Source: Actinomadura terrae | Lineage (GTDB): Bacteria; Actinomycetota; Actinomycetes; Streptosporangiales; Streptosporangiaceae | NCBI RefSeq assembly: GCF_022751215.1 | Contig: NZ_JAICDG010000006.1 | Location: 124,001-188,000, forward strand | Reading direction: 5' to 3' | Length of the DNA: 64,000 nt | Shown: positions 25,260 to 34,500 of the stretch, one piece after another | Layout: every line of letters begins with the position of its first letter | Position numbering within the stretch: the stretch's first letter is position 1 | The notes under the pieces: model-generated | What the model saw: only the letters and a program-made list of their open reading frames with translations | What the model was told of the DNA's origin: nothing | Databases searched by the model: none | Position numbers and translations under genes: made by a program

Positions 25260-25510
25260 GCGCCCGAGCATCGCGCGCAACTGCCGGTTGCCTACGTCGG
25301 CGCCAATCGCTCCACCCCGCACCCGGACGCCTCAGGCGCCGCAGTCCTGGAGTACGCCCGCGCGCACGGCACCACGATCAAGGCTGGCGCCTTCCTGCTC
25401 TTCTCCGCCTCGGTGCCCCTGGCGATCTCATCGGCCGTCCTCTACCCTGCCCGTCGTCCGGTTCGGTGGCACGGTCTGGCTGGTGGCCGCCGCAGTTTTG
25501 ATGCCGCGCA
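25260..25510 (+). pseudogene. Probable decayed membrane-protein fragment
   Basis: A plus-strand frame reads SGAAVLEYARAHGTTIKAGA then FLLFSASVPLAISSAVLY (up to about 25447) and appears to continue after a frame change as VRFGGTVWLVAAAVLM. It has no start, no proper stop and no neighbouring partner. It looks like a piece of a small actinobacterial membrane protein (DUF4386-like in flavour). The rest of the gap 25096-25608 holds no gene. Low certainty. Confidence 0.3.
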
Positions 25511-25596
25511 CCCGCCCCCGTCGCGCGCACCCGTAACAGCACCCCCTGCGCACTTGTCTGGCGAGCGCCTTCCGGGCGGAAAGCCGCTCACCCGGA

Positions 25597-25602
25597 TAGC
25601 GT
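25597..25602 (+). promoter_or_regulatory. -10 hexamer for leaderless TPR-A mRNA
   Basis: TAGCGT lies exactly 6 bases before ATG 25609, with no ribosome site between, the same layout as at the NUDIX gene. Confidence 0.45.
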
Positions 25603-25608
25603 GCGTTG

Positions 25609-27615
25609 ATGAGCTGGCAGCGGGTGGCCGACGAGATCGAGACGCTGATCGCCGCGTACATCGACGAGGGGCTGGACGCCGGCCTTCTGGCGGAGTCGGC
25701 ACTGGCGAAGGCCGAGCGGCTGTGGACCGAGGCCCGTGAGGAGGACGGCTCGGTCCCGCTGGAGGCGGCCCGCACGGTGGCGCGGCTGTACTGGTTCCGG
25801 GCGCGGGCGTTCGGCGCCGGCACCCCGCGGGGCCGGGACGACCTGGGCGCCGCCGTGGGCATCTTCGCCATGATCGACGAGGTGGTGCCGGAGGCCGTCC
25901 CGGCCGAGTTGCGGCCCCTAGTCGTCCAGGCGCGGGCCGATCCGCTGGAGGCCGCACTGGATCTGCTCGACGAGGTGCAGTCCGGTGCCCGGCCCGACGC
26001 CCTCGACGAGGTGGTGGACCGGCTGTCGCGCCTGCGGGTCGATGACGCGGGCGTACAGGCGGCCATCGACGCCAACCTGAGTCTCGCGCTGCGGATGCGG
26101 GCCGAGTCCACCGGAAGCCGCGACGATGTGGACCGGGCGGTCGCGCTGGTACGCGGCGCCGTGGCGGCCACCGACCCGGACGACCCGGATCGGGCCACGA
26201 TGCTCGACAACCTCGCGACCGCCCTCGGCGTGCGGTTCGCCGGGCACGGTGACCCGGCCGACCTGGACGAGGCGGTCGACGCCGGGCGCCAGGCCGTGGA
26301 CACCACGCCCGCCGCCGACCCGGCCTGGCCGAGTCGCGCCTCCAATCTCAGCGGCCTGCACCGCGTCCGGTTCGACCAGTTCGGCGCGGCGACCGATCTG
26401 GACGCGGCCATCGAGCTCGGTGAGCGGGCCGCCCGGCACGCCGGTTCGGTCGGCCCGGGCGCGGCGCTGCGCTGGTCCAACCTCGGCAACGCGATCCAGG
26501 CCCGCTACGAGTCGCGCCGGGCGCCGACCGACCTCGACGCCGCGGTCACGGCCGCCTGGCGGGCGCACGACCTCGCTCCGACCGGGCACCGCTTCCGGTC
26601 CGCGGTCCTGGTCGGCTTGGCGAATCTGCTGGTCACCAGATTCGAGCACTGGGGTTCCGGCGACGATCTGGAGGGCGGGCTGCGCCTGTTGCACGAGGCG
26701 CTCGCGGAGACCCCCGAGGAGGCGCCGCACCGGTCGTCGATCCTGACGAACCTGGGAAACGCGTACCGGCTGCGCCACGAGATGCGCGGTGACCGCGCCG
26801 ACCTGGCGGCGGCGCTGGAGTACGGGGCGGCGGCGCTCGCGGTGACCGACCGGACCGACCCGGCGCTGCCGGTGCGGCTGTCCAACCGGGCGATGGCGCT
26901 GCTCACCGCGTACGAGATCGACCGCGACCCGGCGCTTCTGGAGGACGCCGCGGCCGCGGGGAGAGCCGCGGTCGAGGCGGTCGGACGGCGCCGGACGGCG
27001 CGTTCCAAACTGCTGTCCAACCTGGCCGTCGTGCTCGCCGCGCAGGCCGGGGCCGTGCCCGGCGCCGCCCGCCGGGAACGGCTCGCCGAGGCCGTGCAGG
27101 CCGCGCGGCAGGCGGTGGCGATCCTCGACGAGAACCATCCGGACGCGGCGATCCGGCTGGTCAACTTCGCCGGGACGGTGCTGGACGCGGCGGGGCCGGA
27201 CGCGCCGACCGAGGCGCTCACCTCCTACCTGCGGGCGGCGTCGACGACGACCGCTCCGGCGTCGGTGCGAGTGACGGCGGCCCGCGGCGCGGCCTCGACC
27301 GCGGCGCGGGCAGGGCGCTGGGACATCGCCCGGTACGGCTACCGGGAGGCGATCGCTCTGCTGGGCCCGCTGACCACGCGGGCGATCGACCGGCCCGGCC
27401 AGGAGGCGATGCTGCGGCGGTTTCCGGGGCTGGGCACCGATGCCGCGGCCGCCGACCTGCACGAGGACGAGCCGCAGGCGGCGGTGCAGACCCTGGAACG
27501 GGGGCGCAACGTGCTGTGGTCGCAGGCGCTGGAGGGGCAGGCCGCGCAAGGGCTGCTGGGCGTACGTCCGGAGTTGGCGCGCCGTCTGGCCGAGGTGGCG
27601 GAGGCATTGTCCTAA
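25609..27615 (+). CDS. TPR-repeat adaptor A of the split TPR/CHAT system
   Basis: 668 aa. After a helical N-terminal region (1-150; LYWFRARAFGAGTPRGRDDL) it consists of roughly 50-residue helical repeats of the form LSNLGNAIQARYESRRAPTD/LDAAV, typical of actinobacterial TPR-CHAT proteins. The C-terminal block YGYREAIALLGPLTTRAIDR...ERGRNVLWSQALEG is the conserved linker that in single-chain homologues leads into the CHAT protease, but here the protein stops at ARRLAEVAEALS. No CHAT residues follow. It is likely an adaptor or sensor arm for the free CHAT protease encoded at 30329. Its stop codon overlaps that of the convergent TPR-B gene by 4 bases. Probably leaderless. Confidence 0.82.
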   Translation: MSWQRVADEIETLIAAYIDEGLDAGLLAESALAKAERLWTEAREEDGSVPLEAARTVARLYWFRARAFGAGTPRGRDDLGAAVGIFAMIDEVVPEAVPAELRPLVVQARADPLEAALDLLDEVQSGARPDALDEVVDRLSRLRVDDAGVQAAIDANLSLALRMRAESTGSRDDVDRAVALVRGAVAATDPDDPDRATMLDNLATALGVRFAGHGDPADLDEAVDAGRQAVDTTPAADPAWPSRASNLSGLHRVRFDQFGAATDLDAAIELGERAARHAGSVGPGAALRWSNLGNAIQARYESRRAPTDLDAAVTAAWRAHDLAPTGHRFRSAVLVGLANLLVTRFEHWGSGDDLEGGLRLLHEALAETPEEAPHRSSILTNLGNAYRLRHEMRGDRADLAAALEYGAAALAVTDRTDPALPVRLSNRAMALLTAYEIDRDPALLEDAAAAGRAAVEAVGRRRTARSKLLSNLAVVLAAQAGAVPGAARRERLAEAVQAARQAVAILDENHPDAAIRLVNFAGTVLDAAGPDAPTEALTSYLRAASTTTAPASVRVTAARGAASTAARAGRWDIARYGYREAIALLGPLTTRAIDRPGQEAMLRRFPGLGTDAAAADLHEDEPQAAVQTLERGRNVLWSQALEGQAAQGLLGVRPELARRLAEVAEALS

Positions 27616-30248
27616 CGCATGGCCAGGAGCCCCTGCCGGGCGCGGCTGAGCCGGGCCGCGAGCCGGGGGCGCCGCTCCGCCAGTCGGTGGGCCTCCCGCC
27701 GCAGATGCAGCTGCTGTTCCCACAGCAGCGACCGGCCCTGGTCGCCGAGTTCGACGGCCCGGTCGACGCGTCCGGCGTCCAGGGAGGCGGCGGTCGCGTC
27801 GGCGGCCAGGGAGTTCCAGGAACGCAGGGCCCGTTCCTGGTCGCGGCGGTCGAGGCCGGTCCAGGCCAGCCGGGGAAGCAGGTCGACGGCGACGGCGAAC
27901 GCCTCGGTCGCCGACCCCGGATCGCGCAGCGCGAGGGCCTGAGCCGCCCATTCGCCCGCCGCGTGGATGCGGATCAGCGCCGCCGCCGTCGGCTGACGGG
28001 TCGCCGCGCGGTATTCGGCGACGGCCTCGTGCCGGAGGTCCTCGCGTCCGGTGGCGTCGGCGAGGTCGGCGAGCACTCCGGCCAGGTTGTACCGGTTGAG
28101 CGCCTGGTCGGGATCGGTGGCGTCGGCGGCGTCGATGGCCCGGCGGTAGGCGTCGATCGCGGATTGCAGGTCGGCGGTCGCCCGGGTGAGCCTCCACCGT
28201 TCCTTGAACGCGTCGCCGAGGGTGCGCAGCCGGTAGCCGGGAGGAGAGCTGGCGGCGGGCAGGTCCGCGACCGCCCGGAGGACCTCGACCGCCTCGTCGA
28301 CCAGGGCCGGGTCGCCGGTCTTGGACAGGGTGCTGCCGAGCATCGCCTGGCGGCCCACGCGCTGCACGTGCCGGGGCGGGGTCGCGGCGACCGCGGCCCG
28401 GATCAGGACGACCGCCTCGGCGAGGTCGGCCGGATCCGCGGTCTCGTTGTGCCGGGTGATCAGGGCGCTGGCCAGCAGCGTGCGGCGGCGGGGCAGGTCG
28501 GGGTGGTCGGGGCGGCAGTCGACTGCCTCGCGCAGCAGGGCGATGCCCTCGGTCAGGTCGCCGTCGCTTCCGTGCAGGTGGTACCGCAGGTGCAGCGCGA
28601 TCGCCAGGGCGGAGCCGTGATGCCTGCGGCGAGCCGCCGGGGCGCTCCGGTACGCCCGGCGGTGCAGGCCGATCGCCTCGTCCATGTCGGCGGGATCGCC
28701 GGTGCGCTCGTAGCGGGAGTCGAGCGCGGTGGCCAGGTTGACCAGGCGCCGGGAACGGTCGAGGTGCCGGGGCGGCGTGCACCGCACCGCCTCCCGGTCG
28801 GACGTGATCGCTTCCGCGAGGTCGGCCGTGTCCCGGGTGCGCTGGAACCGTTCGAACCGGACGCCGCCCAGGTTGGACAGCTGGGCGCCGCGGTGGATGT
28901 GGGTGCCGGGGAGGGCGGCGAGCGCGGCGGTGCCGACGCGCAGCGCCTCGTCGAGGTCGGCGATGTCGTCCAGGCGGTCGAACCGTGCGGTGAGCGCGTT
29001 GGCCCGGTTGCCGGCATGGAGCGGACGGTCATGGCCGACGGCGGCATGGGCGGCCACGGCGTCGTGCAGGTCGGTGAGCGCGCCGCGCTCCTCGTACCGG
29101 TCGTTCAGGGCGTGGCCGAGATTGGACAGGTAGTCGGGGCGGTGCGGGTCGCCGTCGCGGGCGCACCGGACGGCCTCGCGGTGCAGGTCGACCGCGGCGT
29201 CGAGGTCGGCCAGGTCGTCGGTGGCGATGAAGCGCATGGTCAGCGCGGCGCCGAGGGCCGACAGGCGGCGGGCCCGGTCGTGGTCCTGCGCGGCGGTCCC
29301 GCCGAGGGCGTCGTGCAGCAGCGCGATCGCGTGTCGCAGGTCGCCGATCTCGCCGTTCCGCTCGAAGCGGTTGCAGAGCATGAGGGCCAGGTTGGTCAGC
29401 CCCATCGGGTCGGTGTCGTGCGCGTGCCGGATGGCCCGTTCGAGGTCGCGGGGCCGGCCGCCGGCCTCGTAGCGGGTGTGCAGGACGGCCGCGTACTGCG
29501 ACCGGTAGCGGTCCTCGTGCGGTGATCGCCGCAGCGCGAGGCGATGCGCGCGGACGGCCGCCGCGAGGTCGCCGTCGCGGGAGTGCAGCAGGTAGCGGGT
29601 GTGCAGCGCGATCCCGAGGTTGGCCAGGTAGCGCGCCTGCTCCGGGGCGTCGCCGAACCCGGACTCCGCGGCGGCCCGGAACAGGTCGATCGCCTCGTCC
29701 AGATCCGCCCCGGTGTCGTGGTGCTGGTACCGAGCGAACAGGCCCGCGCCCAGGTTGCACGCGTAGTCGGCCTTCGCGGCGGTGCCCGGCCCGGCGAGCG
29801 CGACGGCGCATCGGCCCAGCGAGATGCCCAGGTCCACGGCGAGGTCGTCGAACCGTTGCAGGCAGGCCTCGATGAGGTCGCGCGACTCATGGTGCAGTAG
29901 CGCCGGAATGGGCTCGTCGTTGTCGGGGTCGGCCAGCGCCTCGGCCAGCGGGGGCGGCACCGTCGCACCGGGGTCGGCGGCGAGCAGCACCCGGTAGAGC
30001 CGGTAGGCCGTCTGGCAGTCGGGGTCGTGGTGGTCGGTCGGCGCCTCCGTCCAGCGGCACCAGAACAGCGACGCGGCCAGGCCGAGCGGCTCCGCGTCGA
30101 CGGCCACCTCGCCGTCCCCGTGCAGGCGGATCGCCTCGGTGAGCAGGCGGCGGGCATCGTCGCGGGCGCCGTCGCCGCGCACGGGCTCGGGGCCCTCGGC
30201 GGCGAGATACCGCTCAAGCCGTCGGCGGACGTCCTCGACCGGCGTCAT
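27612..30248 (-). CDS. TPR-repeat adaptor B of the split TPR/CHAT system
   Basis: 878 aa, the same architecture as adaptors A and F: a helical N-terminal region with LAASLFWCRWTEAPTDHHDP, then ten or more repeats of about 50 residues (for example YLSNLGHALNDRYEERGALT), then the C-terminal linker LLPRLAWTGLDRRDQERALR and ELGDQGRSLLWEQQLHL, ending at SRARQGLLAMR where a CHAT domain would be expected. ATG 30248 is preceded by TACGAT exactly 6 bases upstream (leaderless). It is divergent from the CHAT gene, 80 bases away, so a shared control region is likely. Repeat sequence has diverged strongly from A and F, arguing against recent duplication. Confidence 0.82.
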   Translation of the reverse strand: MTPVEDVRRRLERYLAAEGPEPVRGDGARDDARRLLTEAIRLHGDGEVAVDAEPLGLAASLFWCRWTEAPTDHHDPDCQTAYRLYRVLLAADPGATVPPPLAEALADPDNDEPIPALLHHESRDLIEACLQRFDDLAVDLGISLGRCAVALAGPGTAAKADYACNLGAGLFARYQHHDTGADLDEAIDLFRAAAESGFGDAPEQARYLANLGIALHTRYLLHSRDGDLAAAVRAHRLALRRSPHEDRYRSQYAAVLHTRYEAGGRPRDLERAIRHAHDTDPMGLTNLALMLCNRFERNGEIGDLRHAIALLHDALGGTAAQDHDRARRLSALGAALTMRFIATDDLADLDAAVDLHREAVRCARDGDPHRPDYLSNLGHALNDRYEERGALTDLHDAVAAHAAVGHDRPLHAGNRANALTARFDRLDDIADLDEALRVGTAALAALPGTHIHRGAQLSNLGGVRFERFQRTRDTADLAEAITSDREAVRCTPPRHLDRSRRLVNLATALDSRYERTGDPADMDEAIGLHRRAYRSAPAARRRHHGSALAIALHLRYHLHGSDGDLTEGIALLREAVDCRPDHPDLPRRRTLLASALITRHNETADPADLAEAVVLIRAAVAATPPRHVQRVGRQAMLGSTLSKTGDPALVDEAVEVLRAVADLPAASSPPGYRLRTLGDAFKERWRLTRATADLQSAIDAYRRAIDAADATDPDQALNRYNLAGVLADLADATGREDLRHEAVAEYRAATRQPTAAALIRIHAAGEWAAQALALRDPGSATEAFAVAVDLLPRLAWTGLDRRDQERALRSWNSLAADATAASLDAGRVDRAVELGDQGRSLLWEQQLHLRREAHRLAERRPRLAARLSRARQGLLAMR

Positions 30249-30328
30249 CGCCTCATCGTAGGCGGATCGGTCCCTCGATTGTGTCGGAGGCCCCACCGCC
30301 CTGGGCATGTGTGCGAAAGGGTGGGCCG
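30249..30328. promoter_or_regulatory. Divergent control region of TPR-B and the CHAT protease
   Basis: 80 bases serve both genes. On the minus strand TACGAT (30255-30260) is the -10 for leaderless TPR-B. On the plus side AAAGGG (30317-30321) is the ribosome site for the CHAT GTG start. Opposed use of one short region suggests coordinated expression. Confidence 0.5.
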
Positions 30329-31597
30329 GTGACCGAATTCAGCGAGGAGCAGGACGTCTCCCGGCTGGTCGACCGCCGGATGGCGCTGACCCGGGAGTGG
30401 GACGCGCTGGTCAGGCAGGTGCGGAAGCTGCCCGGTTTCGAGGATTTCCTCAGGCCGCCGCCGCTGGAGAAGCTGCTGCCCGCCGCCGCGCACGGTCCGG
30501 TCGCGGTGATCAACGTCAGCCGTTGGCGGTGCGACGCGCTGCTGGTGGTGGACGGCGACGTCCGGGTCCGTGAATTACCGGACCTCAACGCGGCCGACGT
30601 GGAGAAGATGACCACCGCGTACTTGAACGTCCTGGACACGGTCAGCCAGCGGTGGCGGGACTGGTGGCGGGCCAAGCAGGGCGCCGGAGGGCTGGAGGCC
30701 GCCGAGGAGGAGTTGTCGGCGGCCGAGGACCGGGCCGAGAAGATGCTCCGGGCGATCCTGCGCTGGCTGTGGCGGGCGGTCACCGAGCCGGTCCTGAAGG
30801 ACCTGGGCTTCACGACGACACCGGACGACGACGTGCCGGCCTGGCCGCGCATGTGGTGGTGCCCGACCGGGCTGCTGACCATGCTCCCGCTGCACGCGGC
30901 CGGCGACCATCTGGCGGACGGCCCGCACCGGCCGACCGTCCTGGACCGGGTGGTGTCGTCGTACACGCCGACGCTGCGGGCCCTGGTGCAGGCCCGGGCA
31001 CCGTTGCCCGAGGACGCCTCGCCGGAACTGCTGATCGTGACGGTGCCGCAGGTCGGCGAGGAGCCGCCGCTGCCCGAGGCCGCCGCGGAGCGGGCCATGC
31101 TGGAGCGCCGGTTCGCCGGGCGGCACCGCGTCCTCGACGGCCCGGACGCCACCGTCGACGAGGTGGCGCGGCTGCTGCCCGCCTACCGGTGGGCGCACCT
31201 GAGCTGCCACGGCAACCAGGTGCTCGACGATCCGTCGCGGGGCGGCCTGCGGCTCGCCGACGACGTGCTGACCATCGCGCGGCTCAGCGCCAAGCAGCAT
31301 CAGGGCGAGTTCGCGTTCCTGTCGGCATGCAAGACCGCGACCGGCGGGGTGGGGTTGGCCGATGAGGCGATCACCCTGGCCGCCGCGCTGCACTACACCG
31401 GGTACCGGCATGTCATCGGCACGCTGTGGACGGTCAACGCGGCCATCGCGGCGGAGATCGCCGACGCGGTGTACGGGCAGGAGGGCCGGCCGTTCGAGCC
31501 GGGCGGTGCCGTGTTCGCACTGCATGCGGTCCTGCGCCGGTTGCGGGAAACGGAGCGGCTCAGCGTGTGGACGCCGTTCGTCCACCTGGGGCCGTGA
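30329..31597 (+). CDS. Stand-alone CHAT-domain caspase-like protease
   Basis: 422 aa. The N-terminus (DRRMALTREWDALVRQVRKL, PGFEDFLRPPPLEKLLPAAA, PVAVINVSRWRCDALLV) is the segment that in single-chain TPR-CHAT proteins lies between the repeats and the protease. A helical insertion (GLEAAEEELSAAEDRAEKML) precedes the catalytic domain. The CHAT dyad is visible: His in RWAHLSCHGNQVLD and Cys in FAFLSACKTATGGVGLADEA, followed by HYTGYRHVIGTLWTVN, a conserved strand. It should be a cytoplasmic cysteine protease kept inactive until signalled. GTG 30329 has AAAGGG upstream; an in-frame GTG at 30281 lacks one. Its last 38 bases overlap the convergent STAND gene. Confidence 0.9.
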   Translation: MTEFSEEQDVSRLVDRRMALTREWDALVRQVRKLPGFEDFLRPPPLEKLLPAAAHGPVAVINVSRWRCDALLVVDGDVRVRELPDLNAADVEKMTTAYLNVLDTVSQRWRDWWRAKQGAGGLEAAEEELSAAEDRAEKMLRAILRWLWRAVTEPVLKDLGFTTTPDDDVPAWPRMWWCPTGLLTMLPLHAAGDHLADGPHRPTVLDRVVSSYTPTLRALVQARAPLPEDASPELLIVTVPQVGEEPPLPEAAAERAMLERRFAGRHRVLDGPDATVDEVARLLPAYRWAHLSCHGNQVLDDPSRGGLRLADDVLTIARLSAKQHQGEFAFLSACKTATGGVGLADEAITLAAALHYTGYRHVIGTLWTVNAAIAAEIADAVYGQEGRPFEPGGAVFALHAVLRRLRETERLSVWTPFVHLGP

Positions 31598-34500
31598 GCC
31601 GGCCGGTCTCCTCCGACAGGCTCCGCAGCAGCTCCAGCAGTGTGCCGCGGGCCCGGCGGTCGCGACCCCCGTCCTGGAGCAGTCCGGCGACGGCGTCACG
31701 CGCCTGGTCGCGGTCGGGCCACGTGGTGTCCCAGCGGGCGGCGGCGTGCCGGGCCGCGGCGTGCACGCGCGGCTCGGCGCCGTCGAGACCGCGCAGCACC
31801 GCCATGGTGTCGCCGAGGAAGGCCAGGCCGATCAGCGCGCCGTCCCGGTCGGCGCCCCGCAGGTGCTCGGCCACCGCCGTCGCCGTGCCGCCCGGGAAGA
31901 GCCTGGTCAGGTATCCGGCGGCGGCGAGGACCTCGGAGCGGGCGGTGAGGGTGAGCACCCCGTACACCGGATGGCAGACCGTGCGGGTCATCTCGTGCAG
32001 CTGCGGCATTGTCAGCAGGTCGGCTGCCAGGTCCAGGCCGTCGGCGAGACCGGCTGCCGCGGCTGCCCGCACGTAGGCGACGGCATCCCAGCCGGGTCCC
32101 GGAGGTGGGCGCAGCGCGGGCAGAACGTCCTCGGCCGTGTCGCGCCACGGGCGCTGCGGCGGAGGTGCGGCGTCCAGGAGGAACGCGGCCGATCCGAGCG
32201 TGGCCAGGGCCAGCGCGTGGTCGTCGGTGTCGGAGGAACGCAGCAGGGTTTCCAGAACGGCGGCGTCGGGGCTACAGCGGGCCAGGGCGACGCGGATCGG
32301 CCAGCGGAGGCGGTCCGGGCTGCCGGCGGCGGCCAGTGCGGTGTACACCTGCTCGGCGAGGTGCGCGCCGGCGACCGGATCGCTCTGCCGGGCCGCGGTC
32401 AGCAGCCGCGCCAGCGTCTCGTTCTGGCGGGCGGTGCGTACGGCGCGGGAGGTCAGGGACGCGATGGCCGCCGCCTTGCCCGGCAGGTCGTCCGGGAGCG
32501 CGGGCGCCGGTTCCGGCTGTGCCGCAGGATCGTCGACGAGCCGGTCCAGCAGGTCGGCGGCGTACCCGCCGATCTCGAAGTCCTCGCGGTGGGCCAGCAG
32601 CACGTCGCGGTCGCCGCCCAGCGGTGACCGCAGCAGTTCCTCACGCTCGCGCTGGGCGGCGACGTGGGCGGCCTGGGTGGTCAGTCGCGGCAGCACCGCC
32701 GTGAGCCGGTCGAGCCGGCGGCGGGCCGCGGCGGTGCGCTCGCGCCGCAAGCGGCCGGGGATCGCGGCCCCGAGGCGGAGCAGAGCGTCGTGGGCGGCGC
32801 GGTGGTAGTGCCAGGGTGCCCGGTCGTCGCAGTGATCGGCGATGAGGGCGGCCAGACCGACGGCGCCGTGCCGGGCCGCCAGTTCCACGGCGGCGATCCG
32901 GAGTCGCGCCGGTTGCGGCCGCTCACCGAGCAGATGAGCGGCCAAGCGCACCGGCTCGTCGCCCACCGCCGGCCGCGCGGCCGACATCGGCCCGATGGCG
33001 ACCGCGCGGGCCGCTGGGGAGAGACGGTCGTCGCGGGCGACCGCGCAGAGCGCGGTGATGCCCGGTTCGCCGAGGGAGTGCAGGGCATCGGCGGCGACCC
33101 GCTGGGCGAACCGGGCGGCTTGCGGGTCCCGCAGGCAGGCGACCTGCTCGGCGATGAACCCGGCGTCGTCCGGGCCGGTCATCGCCAGCAGCCGGGCGGC
33201 GAAACGCGGATCGGTGTCGCGGGCGACGCGGATCATGGTGGCCGCCGCGTCGTCGGCGCCGGCGCGCGCCGCGGCCAGCCGCAGCGGTTCCTGCCAGACC
33301 AGACTGAGGGTACGGGTGGGCAGTGCCGCGGCGTCGTCGATGGCCGAGCGCGCCGCGAAGTAGTCGCGGTGAACCAGCCGGGGGAAGAACAGCTTGCCCG
33401 CACGCGATTCCAGTACGCCCTCGTCGAGCAGGCGTGCCCGGCCGGCGTGCCACGCGGCCGGGTCGGCCGCGAACAGCTCGTCCGCGGCGGTCTCCTCGCA
33501 CCATCCGGCATCGCGGTCGACCAGGAAGGCGGCCAGGGTCTCGGCGGCGTAAGCGGTCCGCGGGTCGCCGTCCAGGTGGGCGAACGCGTCGTCGAGCAGG
33601 TCGGTCAGGCTCGGGCGGATTCGTGGACGGAGGTGCCGGGCCAGCAGCGCGACACCGTCGGCGCTGGCGAAGAGCTCATCGATGCGCGGGGTCCCGCGTT
33701 CGCCGAGGACGTCGTGCAGCGCCGTCATCGGAATCCCGCGGCGGACGGCCGACTCGGCAAGGAACCTGATCGCCTGCTCCGCGGCCGGGCGCTGCACGCG
33801 GTACACGGTGAAGTCCGCGCCGAGGCCGCGGGTGGCGCGGCCGGTGACCAGCACCGGCAGGCGGGGATGGCGGCGCCGCAGATCACCGATGCGCTCGAAC
33901 AGGCCCGCGGGGGCGCCGCCGTCCACGATGAGGTGCAGGCATCCCGCGTCCATCAGGTGCTCGAGCGCGACGTCGTGGCGGACCGGAGCGTGCCGGGCGA
34001 GGAGGCGGGGATCGAAGCGGTCGGCGGCCGGCACGAGCACGGGGAGCCGGTGCCGGCCGCGATCGCCGACGGTGTCGCGGTTGGCGGCGACGGCGCTCAA
34101 CCGGCGGGCCATCTCCCGCACCACCGTGCTCTTGCCGGTGCCCGCGACGCCGACGAGCGCCGCACACGCCGAGCCGGTCAGCGCCTCGATCGCCGACCGG
34201 GGCGGCTCGTCGCCGGTGGCCACCGACAACTCCATGTACGGCTCCGGCCCGCCCCCGTCCCCCGGCCGGGACACGGCTTCCACCGGCCGGGACAGGTCCG
34301 CCGGATGCACCGGCCGGTAGACGGCCGCCGCCACGGTGTTGGCCGCCTCGGTGAGGGCGTCCTCAAGGCCGGGCAGGCCGCGCCCGTCGACCTCGCGGGT
34401 GATCGCGCCGAGCAGCCTCGCCGCAGCGGCCGGCGCCTGGTGCGCGGCACCGGCCGCGATCGCCGTGGTGGCTCGCAGGTCCGGCGCGGTCCACAACCCG

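Noticed and set aside
24792..25322. Minus-strand frame including LRAMLGRVAEQQGLTPGVHP
   Set aside because: Most of it is antisense to the DMT transporter; the free part is short and I could not match it to a family.
27516..29525. 669-codon plus-strand frame opposite TPR-B
   Set aside because: It runs antisense to a clear repeat protein, and its translation is Val/Gly/Arg-rich without domains.
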